Shown here: positions 24,571 through 32,197 of the stretch, one piece after another
How positions within the stretch are numbered: position 1 is the first letter of the stretch
Layout: every line of letters starts with the position of its first letter
Source: an uncultured Holophagaceae bacterium
GTDB taxonomy: Bacteria > Acidobacteriota > Holophagae > Holophagales > Holophagaceae
Direction: 5' to 3'
Length of the DNA stretch: 34,850 nt
Assembly: GCA_903927605.1 (NCBI GenBank)
Contig: CAIYNT010000005.1
Coordinates: forward strand, 1 to 34,850
The notes under the pieces: model-generated
Seen by the model: the letters and a program-made list of their open reading frames with translations, nothing else
Told to the model about the DNA's origin: nothing
Database searches by the model: none
Made by a program: the position numbers and the translations under genes

Positions 24571-25728
24571 TCAGTCCGCCACCACCACTCGGCCTTTCCC
24601 TTCGCCCTTGGCACGCAGGAGGGCGCGGTCGGCCTGCTGGATGAGATGGCCGGCGCCATCTGCATGTTCGGGGAAAGCGGCAACCCCGGCGCTGAGGGAC
24701 ACGGGGAGGTGGGCAGCCCCCAGATCCAGGGGTTGGTCACGCAGCAGTTGGAGGAGTCGCTCACCCAGTTTGCGAGCGCCCTGGGCCGTGGTGCTCGGCA
24801 TGAGGATGCAGAACTCGTCGCCGCCGTAGCGGTAGAGCCGGTCGTGGGCGCGACAGAGCCGCTGGGCGGTGATGGCCACGGATTCCAGCAGAAAGCTGCC
24901 GACGGGATGGCCGTGGCTGGTGTTCACGCGCTTGAGATCGTCCACGTCGAGGAAAAGCAGGGCCAGGGACTCGGCCTTGGCTGCGGCGGACCGCACGGCC
25001 TGAGGCAACTCGGCCTCCAGGCAGCGCCGGTTCTGCGCCACAGTGAGATCGTCCTTGAAGGACAGGGCCCGGCTCTCCTCGAGGCGCCAGGCATTCAGCA
25101 GAAGCGGCTCCATGTCATCGAAACCCCGCAAGAACAGCTCCGGCGGCTCCTTCGGCTCCACCAGCCGCAGGATGCCCAGCTGTTCAGACGGTGCCAAGAG
25201 GAAGGCCTCCCCCTGCCGAACGAGATCAGCGGCCTCCTGACGACGCAGGGGAGCCTCCGGAAAGGCTCCATCTCCGGCCCGCTGATAGAAGACCTCCTCC
25301 CGACGCAGCCAGATGGCACCACCGCGGGCGCCGGAGAGGCGGATGGCGCGGTCCAGCACCAGGCGGAGCAGCTCCTCCAGGGACGCCAGGTGCATCATCT
25401 GCCGCAGCCAGCCCTCGCTGCCCAGGTCGCGCTGGCGAACGTGGAGCAGGGCCTCCCGAGCGGCTTCCAGAGGGCGGTCCTGCAGGAGAACCCAGCCAGG
25501 CCTGAGGTTGAGTACCGCACTCACCGCCTCCGGTTCCGCCTTCTCCACCCACCACAGGATCTCGGTCCCCTCCAGGGGGATCAGCCGAGGATCGGGGTGG
25601 TCGGCCACCAGTACCAGGGAACCCTGGCCAGGGCTTGGGATGATCTCGTGTCCCCAGCCTGCGAGGGCCTCGCGCAGCGCCTCCCCCTTGGCGGAGGGAT
25701 GAACGTCCAACCAGTGGATGCGGGGCAT
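24571..25728 (-). CDS. Diguanylate cyclase with N-terminal sensory region (GGDEF)
   Basis: Makes c-di-GMP from two GTP. The protein is 385 residues from ATG 25728 (AGGGAG lies four bases upstream). The C-terminal GGDEF domain holds the active-site YGGDEF at about residues 302-306, and the metal/base region LLFLDVDDLKRVNTSHGHPVGSFLL. An inhibitory I-site RAHD lies exactly five residues before GGDEF, so product feedback is expected. The first 100 residues look like a degenerate receiver-like fold and the middle like a GAF-type sensor (LRLVLDRAIRLSGARGGAIWLRREEV). No membrane segment is present. It follows the unknown large protein gene on the same strand (45-base gap) and may be cotranscribed with it. 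Confidence 0.92.
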   Translation of the reverse strand: MPRIHWLDVHPSAKGEALREALAGWGHEIIPSPGQGSLVLVADHPDPRLIPLEGTEILWWVEKAEPEAVSAVLNLRPGWVLLQDRPLEAAREALLHVRQRDLGSEGWLRQMMHLASLEELLRLVLDRAIRLSGARGGAIWLRREEVFYQRAGDGAFPEAPLRRQEAADLVRQGEAFLLAPSEQLGILRLVEPKEPPELFLRGFDDMEPLLLNAWRLEESRALSFKDDLTVAQNRRCLEAELPQAVRSAAAKAESLALLFLDVDDLKRVNTSHGHPVGSFLLESVAITAQRLCRAHDRLYRYGGDEFCILMPSTTAQGARKLGERLLQLLRDQPLDLGAAHLPVSLSAGVAAFPEHADGAGHLIQQADRALLRAKGEGKGRVVVAD

Positions 25729-25773
25729 GGGGCTCCCTGATGGGCATCTCTTCGGCATGAGGAGGGGTGGCGC

Positions 25774-27732
25774 TTAACCGAGGGCCGCTTCCAGACGGAG
25801 GGCCAGCTGGCGCAGATGAGCAGCCAACTGGTCCAGGGCGGGCGGCGAGCCCTCTCTTTGACCGCGTTCGACCCGGACCCAGCGCTTGAGGAGGGTCAAG
25901 GACTGGGAATCCCGCACCCCCAAGCGCTTGGCCGTCTGGATGAGCTTGTGGGAAAGACGGGTACGATCCGTTCCGGAAGGATCCCCTCGCATCTCCACGA
26001 TGAGTTTCAGGGCGTCCTGAACCACTTCCAGATCCTGGCGGATCAGGGGGACCCGGGCATTGATCCGGAGAAGAAAGAGCTCCAGGAAGCGCAACAGCTC
26101 ACTCAATAGGTCCATCCCGTCCCGCAGAGCCTGAGGCACATCCTGGGGCGATTCCAGAAGTCGGCCCAGTTCCCGGATGAGGCCCTCGGCCTCCTCCCGA
26201 TCCGGTCGCCGCATGAGCGGGAATTCGGGGCTCCGGCGGAAGGCCAGAAGGTGCCGGTAAGTATGCGCCAGGCCCAGTGCCAACCGCGGCCAATCCTGCA
26301 ACTCCAGGTGCAGTTGCAACTGTCCATAGAGAGGCGGCACCTGCTCCCACAGGCGCTGGATACGCAACCGAAGCTGCTCGCCTTCCTCCATCAGGCTGGG
26401 GGATTCGGGGAAGAGCCGGTGCTGCACCTCGGGAGAGTAGATCCCCACCAGCTCGCCCATGAGCTGTTTCTGGTGATTGATGAGGAGGCCACGCAGGTTG
26501 TCGAGGGTCTGGGCAAGCTGGTCCGCATCCTGGCCGGCCAGGGCCTGTTGGAGGAGGCTCCGCAATGTCCCCTGATCCTGTTGGAGGCCCTGCACCGCCC
26601 GCCGGAGGAAGGCCCGGAGACGATGCGCATCAGGTCGGGATGGGTCCAGCAGGTCCCCACGGGCAGGGTCATAGGCGCGCTCAGCCTGCCGCCCCAGTTC
26701 AGATTCCAGGACGAGGAAGGTCGGGACGGCAGCGTAGCGGTCGCGGATGCCGGTGCTCGCGGCGGGTTCGAGCGACTCTAGGAGACCGAGCAGCGAGATG
26801 TGGCTGGCCAGGGCACGGGCCACCACGGAGAAGGTGGGCCGGTCGTTCCGTCGGAGCTGCTGCAGCAGGCGGCGGAGTTCCGGCTGCATGCTTTCCCGGA
26901 ACAGGTCGACATCCATGCGCGGAAGGGACCAGCCCAGGTGGTCCCAGAGCCAGCGGAGGCTGCCCCGGACCTGTTCCACCGCGGGCCAGTGGATACCGCG
27001 ATCCAGGGGGCGTACCAGACTCAGACGGAGGTTTGAAACCACATGCTCGAGCAGGAGCAGGGGCTCCACCCGGGCGTGGATCTCTGTGGGGATGCAGGCT
27101 TCCAGCTGCTCAGCCAGGCGGGTCAAGGATTCTTCCAGGCGCCCCTGGCCCTGGATGGCCCGGTTCACGGCCTTCATCTGGGCGTTCAACCGGGCCACAG
27201 CGGAGGCACCGGGTTCACTGTCCTGAAGGGCCACCAGGATCCCACGGAAGGCATCCCGATGGTCCGCCAGGAAGGCGGACCAGAGCAAGCGGAGGCTGCC
27301 ATTGTGCTCCGAAGGCGCCAGCGACATGGCCCGCAGCGAGGCCAGGAGATCCAGGAGTTGGGTCACCCACTGAGGTTGATGCTGTTCCGTCAGCAATTCG
27401 CGGTGGGCCGCCTCAGCCTGCTCGCCCAGCCGGCCCAGGCTGTGGAGCAGGACCAGACCCATGGCGCTCCGGGCCTCCCCGAGTCGACGGGGCGAGAAGG
27501 TGTGGAGGAAGGCCAGAAAGTAGCCCAGGCTCCGCCGGAGGGCCGCCTGCGCGGGCGACTCGTCGTGGGTGGCGGCCCGCTGGGGGTCCGCCTCGATCAG
27601 AGGTTCCAGGTCCAGGGCCCCCTCGCGGAGGATGTCTTCGAGCAGTGCCAGATCTGTCTTTGACAGACCCTTTTCGCGGATGAGTTGCCGGACCAGCAAC
27701 AGGCGCTGGGGCTGGGTACCTGGAGAGGACAT
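25774..27732 (-). CDS. Large helical protein of unknown function, divergent from pilB
   Basis: A 652-residue protein (from ATG 27732) that I do not recognise. It is rich in Leu, Arg, Gln and Glu and almost entirely helical by eye, with repeated heptad-like stretches such as LEESLTRLAEQLEACIP, QPELRRLLQQLRRND and LRLRIQRLWEQVPPLYGQLQLHLELQDW. It has no signal peptide, no membrane helix, no obvious enzyme motif and no cysteine cluster, so it is probably a cytoplasmic scaffold or binding protein. TATGCT ends six bases before ATG 27732 and suggests a leaderless mRNA; an in-frame ATG at 27747 is less likely. It is divergent from pilB over an 80-base spacer and upstream of a diguanylate cyclase, so a role in pilus or c-di-GMP control is plausible but unproven. 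Confidence 0.75.
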   Translation of the reverse strand: MSSPGTQPQRLLLVRQLIREKGLSKTDLALLEDILREGALDLEPLIEADPQRAATHDESPAQAALRRSLGYFLAFLHTFSPRRLGEARSAMGLVLLHSLGRLGEQAEAAHRELLTEQHQPQWVTQLLDLLASLRAMSLAPSEHNGSLRLLWSAFLADHRDAFRGILVALQDSEPGASAVARLNAQMKAVNRAIQGQGRLEESLTRLAEQLEACIPTEIHARVEPLLLLEHVVSNLRLSLVRPLDRGIHWPAVEQVRGSLRWLWDHLGWSLPRMDVDLFRESMQPELRRLLQQLRRNDRPTFSVVARALASHISLLGLLESLEPAASTGIRDRYAAVPTFLVLESELGRQAERAYDPARGDLLDPSRPDAHRLRAFLRRAVQGLQQDQGTLRSLLQQALAGQDADQLAQTLDNLRGLLINHQKQLMGELVGIYSPEVQHRLFPESPSLMEEGEQLRLRIQRLWEQVPPLYGQLQLHLELQDWPRLALGLAHTYRHLLAFRRSPEFPLMRRPDREEAEGLIRELGRLLESPQDVPQALRDGMDLLSELLRFLELFLLRINARVPLIRQDLEVVQDALKLIVEMRGDPSGTDRTRLSHKLIQTAKRLGVRDSQSLTLLKRWVRVERGQREGSPPALDQLAAHLRQLALRLEAALG

Positions 27733-27744
27733 GGCAAAAGCATA
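27733..27744 (-). promoter_or_regulatory. Putative -10 element for leaderless mRNA of the unknown 652-residue gene
   Basis: TATGCT (27744-27739) followed by six bases and ATG 27732 has the same geometry as the mscS-like gene. No Shine-Dalgarno sequence precedes the start. Confidence 0.4.
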
Positions 27745-27775
27745 CAATGGTTGAGCCTTCGGAACCTGCGGGTGG

Positions 27776-27784
27776 TGCTACCAT
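27776..27784 (+). promoter_or_regulatory. Extended -10 promoter element upstream of pilB
   Basis: TG-C-TACCAT reads as an extended -10 box. Transcription would begin near 27791, ten bases before the GGAGG ribosome binding site (about 27800). The -35 region is weak, as is usual for extended -10 promoters. Confidence 0.35.
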
Positions 27785-27811
27785 CGCCTTACCCCAATCT
27801 GGAGGCAGCCG

Positions 27812-29656
27812 GTGGTCAGCAAGCTCGGGGAAATGCTCGTCAAGGCTCAGCTCATCACGGACACCCAGCTGGATGAGGTCATCAAGATCCAGCGCCGGGA
27901 GGGCGGAAAGCTCGGAAGTCTTGTGGTGAGGGCTGGCTTCTGCTCGGATCAGGACATCGTGAGTTTCCTGGGTATGCAATATGGCGTCCCGGCCGCGGAC
28001 CTGGAACAGTGGCCCCCCATCGAGGCTGGCGTCATCGCCCTGATCCCCAAGGACCTGGCCCAACGGCACAAGGTGCTGCCCCTGCAGCGCACCGGGAATG
28101 TGCTGACCCTGGCCATGTCCGATCCCACCGACATCTTCGCCATGGATGATGTGCGATTCCATACAGGCTACAACGTGGATCCCGTAGTCTCCAGCGAGAT
28201 GGGTCTTGCCAGGGCCGTGGAGAAGTACTATGGAGGCAACAGCGCCGTGCGCTTGGCGGACGGCACCATGCCCCGCAATGCCACCCATAGCGGTGGAGGT
28301 GGTCCGGCCGCCAGTGGACCCACCGCAGCCAGTGCGGAAGAGACCTTCAACGAGGGGGACGAGCACTTCGATCTGGCCGATTTGGAGCAGGAACTCGACG
28401 CCGACGCCGAGTTTGACTCCACTGACGAAGACAATGACAGCGTCAACGTCGGCAGCCTGAAGCGGGGCAGCGAGGACGCGCCCGTGGTGAAGCTCGTGAA
28501 CATGGTGCTCATCGACGCCATCAAGCGGGGTGCTTCGGACATCCACATCGAGCCCTACGAGAAGACCTACCGCATCCGGTTCCGCATCGACGGGATTTTG
28601 ATGGAGGTCATGCGGCCCAACCTCAAGCTGAAGGATCCGCTGACCTCCCGCGTGAAGATCCTGGCCAAGCTCAACATCGCCGAGCGGCGGCTGCCCCAGG
28701 ACGGCCGCATCAAGCTGCGCGTGAACATGGGCGGGAAGCAGAAGGTCATCGACTACCGCGTCAGCATCCTGCCGACCCTGTTCGGCGAGAAGATCGTGCT
28801 GCGACTGCTGGACAGCGACAAGCTCATGCTCGACCTCACCAAGCTCGGCTTCGAGCCCGAGAGCCTGGTCGCCTGGGACCGCCAGATCTGCAAGCCCTAC
28901 GGCATGGTGCTCGTGACGGGCCCCACCGGTTCGGGCAAGACCAACACCCTGTATTCCTCCATCGCCAAGCTCAATACCGTGGACACCAACATCATGACGG
29001 CTGAGGATCCGGTGGAATTCAACTTCCCCGGCATCAACCAGGTGCAGATGAAGGAGCAGATCGGCCTGAACTTTGCGGCCGCCTTGCGGTCCTTCCTCCG
29101 GCAGGATCCCAACATCATCCTGGTGGGCGAGATCCGCGACTTCGAGACCGCCGAAATCGCCATCAAGGCGAGTCTGACCGGCCATCTGGTGCTCTCGACG
29201 CTCCACACCAATGATGCGCCCAGCACCATCAACCGCCTCATGAACATGGGGGTGGAGCCCTTCCTGGTGGCCACCTCCGTGAACATCATCTGCGCCCAGC
29301 GCCTGGTCCGGCGCCTCTGCACCCAATGCAAGGTGGTCGAGGCCCACCATCAACCCGAAGAGGCACTGTTCAAGGTGGGCTTCACCCCCGAGGAGGTGGC
29401 GCGCGGCATCACCTTCTACAAGCCCGTGGGCTGCGAGATCTGCAACAAGCGCGGCTACAAGGGGCGCGTGGGGCTCTACGAGGTGCTGGAGATCTCCGAG
29501 ACCCTCAAGGACATGATCCTCACCGGCGCCTCCGCCATCGAGATCCGCGAGCAGGGCCAGAAGGAAGGCATGATCACCCTCCGCCGCTCCGGCTGCCGCA
29601 AGGTCCTGGATGGCGTCACCACTATCGAGGAAATCATCCGGGAGACCGTGTTGTAG
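27812..29656 (+). CDS. pilB: Type IV pilus extension ATPase PilB
   Basis: Hexameric ATPase that powers pilus extension at the inner membrane, 614 residues from GTG 27812 with GGAGG seven bases upstream. The N-terminal MshEN-like domain (KLGEMLVKAQLITDTQLDEVIKIQ...GGKLGSLVVRAG) is of the type that can bind c-di-GMP. A linker at about residues 165-215 is strikingly acidic (EGDEHFDLADLEQELDADAEFDSTDEDNDS). The motor domain shows Walker A GPTGSGKTNT, the Asp box (MTAEDPVEFNFPG), Walker B LRQDPNIILVGEIRD and the His box GHLVLSTLHTNDAPS. The tetracysteine zinc motif is CTQC...CEIC, followed by KRGYKGRVGLYEVL. Next in the locus is an inserted GxxExxY gene, then pilT. Confidence 0.96.
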   Translation: MVSKLGEMLVKAQLITDTQLDEVIKIQRREGGKLGSLVVRAGFCSDQDIVSFLGMQYGVPAADLEQWPPIEAGVIALIPKDLAQRHKVLPLQRTGNVLTLAMSDPTDIFAMDDVRFHTGYNVDPVVSSEMGLARAVEKYYGGNSAVRLADGTMPRNATHSGGGGPAASGPTAASAEETFNEGDEHFDLADLEQELDADAEFDSTDEDNDSVNVGSLKRGSEDAPVVKLVNMVLIDAIKRGASDIHIEPYEKTYRIRFRIDGILMEVMRPNLKLKDPLTSRVKILAKLNIAERRLPQDGRIKLRVNMGGKQKVIDYRVSILPTLFGEKIVLRLLDSDKLMLDLTKLGFEPESLVAWDRQICKPYGMVLVTGPTGSGKTNTLYSSIAKLNTVDTNIMTAEDPVEFNFPGINQVQMKEQIGLNFAAALRSFLRQDPNIILVGEIRDFETAEIAIKASLTGHLVLSTLHTNDAPSTINRLMNMGVEPFLVATSVNIICAQRLVRRLCTQCKVVEAHHQPEEALFKVGFTPEEVARGITFYKPVGCEICNKRGYKGRVGLYEVLEISETLKDMILTGASAIEIREQGQKEGMITLRRSGCRKVLDGVTTIEEIIRETVL

Positions 29657-29688
29657 GCGCCGACCCACTCGTCGCCAAGATCTTTGAC

Positions 29689-29725
29689 AGGATTAACAGG
29701 ATTAGAAGCTGGATTAACAGGATTA
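29689..29725 (+). repeat. Left-hand GGATTAACAGGAT repeats flanking the GxxExxY gene
   Basis: Two copies of GGATTAACAGGATTA lie at 29690-29704 and 29711-29725, six bases apart. Their reverse complements appear on the other side of the GxxExxY gene, so the gene is bracketed by inverted repeats. Confidence 0.85.
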
Positions 29726-29745
29726 CAAGAAATGGGGATCTTCTA

Positions 29746-30144
29746 ATGGCTGCTGGGGATCCGATGGAGGACCTTTCGGGCCGGCTGATCGGCGCAGCGA
29801 TGAAGGTGCATTCCGCCCTGGGACCAGGCTTTTCGGAAGCCGTTTACCAGAATTCGTTGGCACTCGAAATGGCCTTGGAGGGCATCCCATTTGAACGCGA
29901 AGTTAAACTTGAAGTCCGATACCGGGGCGAACTGGTTGGTCAGTATCGTGTGGATTTGTTGGTGGGCAGCAGGCTGATCCTCGAACTGAAGGCCGTTCAG
30001 GCCATCCTTCCTGAGCACGAAGTCCAAGTCGTCAACTATCTGGCCGCTACCGGCCTGGAACAAGCCCTGCTGCTGAATTTCGGGTCCCGCCGCCTCCAGA
30101 TCAAGAAGAAGTTCAGAAGCCCTCGCCCGCCAGAATTCTGTTGA
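29746..30144 (+). CDS. GxxExxY protein (PDDEXK_3-like predicted nuclease)
   Basis: A 132-residue protein of the GxxExxY family. The name motif is at residues 28-34 (GFSEAVY). A PD-(D/E)xK-like core follows: Asp70 in YRVDLLV, then Glu80-Leu-Lys82 in LILELKAV. HEVQVVNYLAATGLEQALLLNFGS, the family's conserved C-terminal half, comes next. An ATG at 29764 (MEDLSGRLIGAAMKVH) is an alternative start that fits the family better. The gene lies between pilB and pilT and is bracketed by inverted GGATTAACAGGAT repeats, a setting that recurs for this family. The role is unknown; it may belong to a small mobile or selfish element. Its catalytic residues look intact. Confidence 0.85.
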   Translation: MAAGDPMEDLSGRLIGAAMKVHSALGPGFSEAVYQNSLALEMALEGIPFEREVKLEVRYRGELVGQYRVDLLVGSRLILELKAVQAILPEHEVQVVNYLAATGLEQALLLNFGSRRLQIKKKFRSPRPPEFC

Positions 30145-30154
30145 TCCTTTCTTT

Positions 30155-30193
30155 TATCCTGTTAATCCAGCCCTTCATCCTGTTAATCCTGTC
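30155..30193 (+). repeat. Right-hand inverted copies of the GGATTAACAGGAT repeat
   Basis: Copies of ATCCTGTTAATCC lie at 30156-30168 and 30177-30189, the reverse complement of the left-hand repeats. They lie in the pilT leader, ending about 30 bases before its start codon, so pilT translation or transcription may be affected. Confidence 0.85.
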
Positions 30194-30220
30194 TCAGCTT
30201 CTCGCTTTCCCGAGGCCTCC

Positions 30221-31411
30221 ATGAGCGAACCCAGTGCCAATTACGTCGCACCTTTGCAGCAGCTGCTCAAGACGATGGTGGAGTACGGGGGCACGGACCT
30301 CCACATCACCACGGACTCGGCGCCCCAGATCCGCATCGATGGGCGCATGGTGCCCCTCAAGCTGCCGCCCATGGACGCCGCCCAGACCCGCTGGCTCTGC
30401 TATGGCGTGATGACCGATCAGCAGAAGCACCGGCTTGAGGAGGACCTCGAGGTGGACTTCTCTTTTGGCCTCCAGGGCGTGGCCCGCTTCCGCGCCAATG
30501 TCTTCAATCAGCGGGGCGCCACGGCTGGAGCGTTCCGGACCATTCCCGAACAGATCCGCAGCTTCGACCAGCTGGGTCTGCCTCCTTCTGTCGAGGCGCT
30601 CACCTCCAAGCCCCGGGGGCTGGTGCTGGTAACGGGCGTGACCGGTTCGGGCAAGTCCACCACCCTGGCCGCCATGGTCGACAAGATCAATGCCGAAGAA
30701 CCGGTGCACATCCTCACCATCGAGGATCCGGTGGAATACGTCCATAAGCACCGACGGGCCCTGGTGAACCAGCGGGAGATCCACTCCGACACCCACAGCT
30801 TCAAGAAGGCGCTGCGCTCCGCCCTGCGCCAGGATCCCGATGTGGTGCTGGTGGGCGAAATGCGCGACCTCGAAACCATCGAATCGGCCCTGACCATCGC
30901 CGAGACCGGCCACCTCACCTTCGGCACCCTGCACACGAACAGCACCGTGCAGACCATCAACCGCATCATCGACGTGTTCCCCAGCCACCAGCAGCCCCAG
31001 ATCCGGGCCCAGCTTTCCCTGGTGCTGGAGGGCGTCATCTGCCAGAGCCTCATCCCCAAGGCCAGCGGCAAGGGCCGGGCCCTGGCCCTGGAGATCATGA
31101 TCCCCAATTCCGCCATCCGGAACCTCATCCGCGAGGACAAGATCCACCAGATCTATGGCGTCATGCAGGCCGGCCAAACCAAATACGGCATGCAGACCTT
31201 CAACCAGAGCTTGTCAGACCTGGTGATGCGCCGGGAGATCAGCCAGGAACAGGCCTTCGACTACTCCTCCAACACCGATGAGCTGCGCGAACTCATCAAC
31301 AGAGGCGTTGGCGTCGGCTCAGCCGGTGGCCGGACGGCCGCGCCAGCCCAACCGGCCAAGCCCAACAGCCCGGCGCTCGGGGGCCGCAATCCCAACATCA
31401 AGTACACCTGA
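30221..31411 (+). CDS. pilT: Type IV pilus retraction ATPase PilT
   Basis: Hexameric ATPase that drives pilus retraction (twitching, DNA uptake, phage entry), 396 residues. It shows Walker A GVTGSGKSTT, the Asp box TIEDPVEYVH, Walker B LRQDPDVVLVGEMRD and the His box GHLTFGTLHTNS. The PilT-specific C-terminal motif AIRNLIREDK is needed for retraction in characterised PilTs. The last 30 residues are Gly/Ala/Pro-rich and probably disordered. GAGG lies five bases before ATG 30221. It is separated from pilB by the GxxExxY element and from pilC by the MNT/HEPN pair. Confidence 0.96.
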   Translation: MSEPSANYVAPLQQLLKTMVEYGGTDLHITTDSAPQIRIDGRMVPLKLPPMDAAQTRWLCYGVMTDQQKHRLEEDLEVDFSFGLQGVARFRANVFNQRGATAGAFRTIPEQIRSFDQLGLPPSVEALTSKPRGLVLVTGVTGSGKSTTLAAMVDKINAEEPVHILTIEDPVEYVHKHRRALVNQREIHSDTHSFKKALRSALRQDPDVVLVGEMRDLETIESALTIAETGHLTFGTLHTNSTVQTINRIIDVFPSHQQPQIRAQLSLVLEGVICQSLIPKASGKGRALALEIMIPNSAIRNLIREDKIHQIYGVMQAGQTKYGMQTFNQSLSDLVMRREISQEQAFDYSSNTDELRELINRGVGVGSAGGRTAAPAQPAKPNSPALGGRNPNIKYT

Positions 31412-31420
31412 GACGGGGCG

Positions 31421-31741
31421 ATGATCTCCAACGACACCATCCAGAAGGCGGTCTGGTTGCTTGCAGAACATCCAGGCGTCCAACGGGTGATCCTGTTCGG
31501 TTCCTACGCAAGAGGCACCGCTCGGGAGGATTCCGACTTGGACTTTCTGGTGATCGAATCCGGATTGAAATCCCGGCGGGCCGAGATGGTGCGCCTCAGG
31601 GCCAGCCTGCGCCCCCTTGGGGTGCCTGTAGATGTGATGGTGGCCGACGCCGAACAGTTTGAGGCATGGAAGGACCAGCCTGGGACCGCGCTTTTTGAAG
31701 CCGCTCGGCATGGCCAGGTGGTCTATGAACGCGCGGGTTGA
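31421..31741 (+). CDS. MNT-type nucleotidyltransferase (predicted antitoxin of a HEPN/MNT pair)
   Basis: Minimal nucleotidyltransferase of 106 residues with the signature GSYARGTAREDSDLDFLVIE, holding the GS and D-x-D catalytic residues, and a second acidic strand VDVMVADAEQF. In characterised HEPN/MNT modules the MNT protein neutralises the HEPN RNase, in some cases by AMPylating it. It begins ten bases after pilT, and its 3' end overlaps the HEPN reading frame by 17 bases, the normal operon layout. The motif residues are intact even though the partner is broken. Confidence 0.9.
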   Translation: MISNDTIQKAVWLLAEHPGVQRVILFGSYARGTAREDSDLDFLVIESGLKSRRAEMVRLRASLRPLGVPVDVMVADAEQFEAWKDQPGTALFEAARHGQVVYERAG

Positions 31742-32127
31742 GGCCGTTCGCATCTTGCTGGCCAAAGCGACTCAGGATGAGTTGGCAGCTCTCCAACTCG
31801 CCCGCCGATCCACGGATCGGCGATGCGGTCGTGGGCTTCCACATCCAGCAAGCGGTCGAGAAGAGACTGAAGGCTTTGCTGGCTTTCTATGCCATACCCT
31901 ACCGCCGCACCCACGATCTCCTCGAGTTGATGGACCAGCTCATCTCCAGCGGCCACCCGGTGACTGGAGCGCTGGAAGCCCTTCAGGAGATGACCCCCTT
32001 TGCCGTTGAGTATCGTTATGAGAGCTTGGATCAGTATGAGGACGCACCGCTTGACCGGGAACGGGCTCTCGGGTTACTCAGTGACCTGGAAGCCTGGGTC
32101 CAGGAACAAATACAACTTGGGCATTGA
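31725..32127 (+). pseudogene. HEPN-domain protein gene, frameshifted
   Basis: Predicted RNase toxin of the HEPN/MNT pair, split between two frames. From ATG 31725 one frame reads MNARVEAVRILLAKATQDEL and continues to LQLA at about 31802. The family sequence then continues one base further on (+1) as ADPRIGDAVVGFHIQQAVEKRLKALLAFYAIPYRRTHDLLELMDQL to the stop at 32127. One extra C in CCC at 31801-31803, or a two-base loss, explains it. The rest, including FHIQQAVEKRLKALL and the RTHDL motif, is well conserved, so the damage is recent, a sequencing error, or a recoding site. Expression of the downstream half from TTG 31738 would lack a proper N-terminus. Confidence 0.75.
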
Positions 32128-32197
32128 CGCTTCCCTGATTTTTCTTTCCTGCCTATCCTGAGAGCACCACCGTTTCCAGCCCTTCGCCGAGGTCCGC

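Noticed and set aside
27413..29668. 751-codon open frame on the minus strand opposite pilB
   Set aside because: Antisense shadow of pilB; the product is His/Asp/Gly-rich without any family pattern.
31738..32127. HEPN gene starting at TTG 31738 as an intact shorter protein
   Set aside because: The first 20 residues in that frame (RPFASCWPKRLRMSW...) do not match the family, while the other frame from ATG 31725 does; a frameshift explains both.
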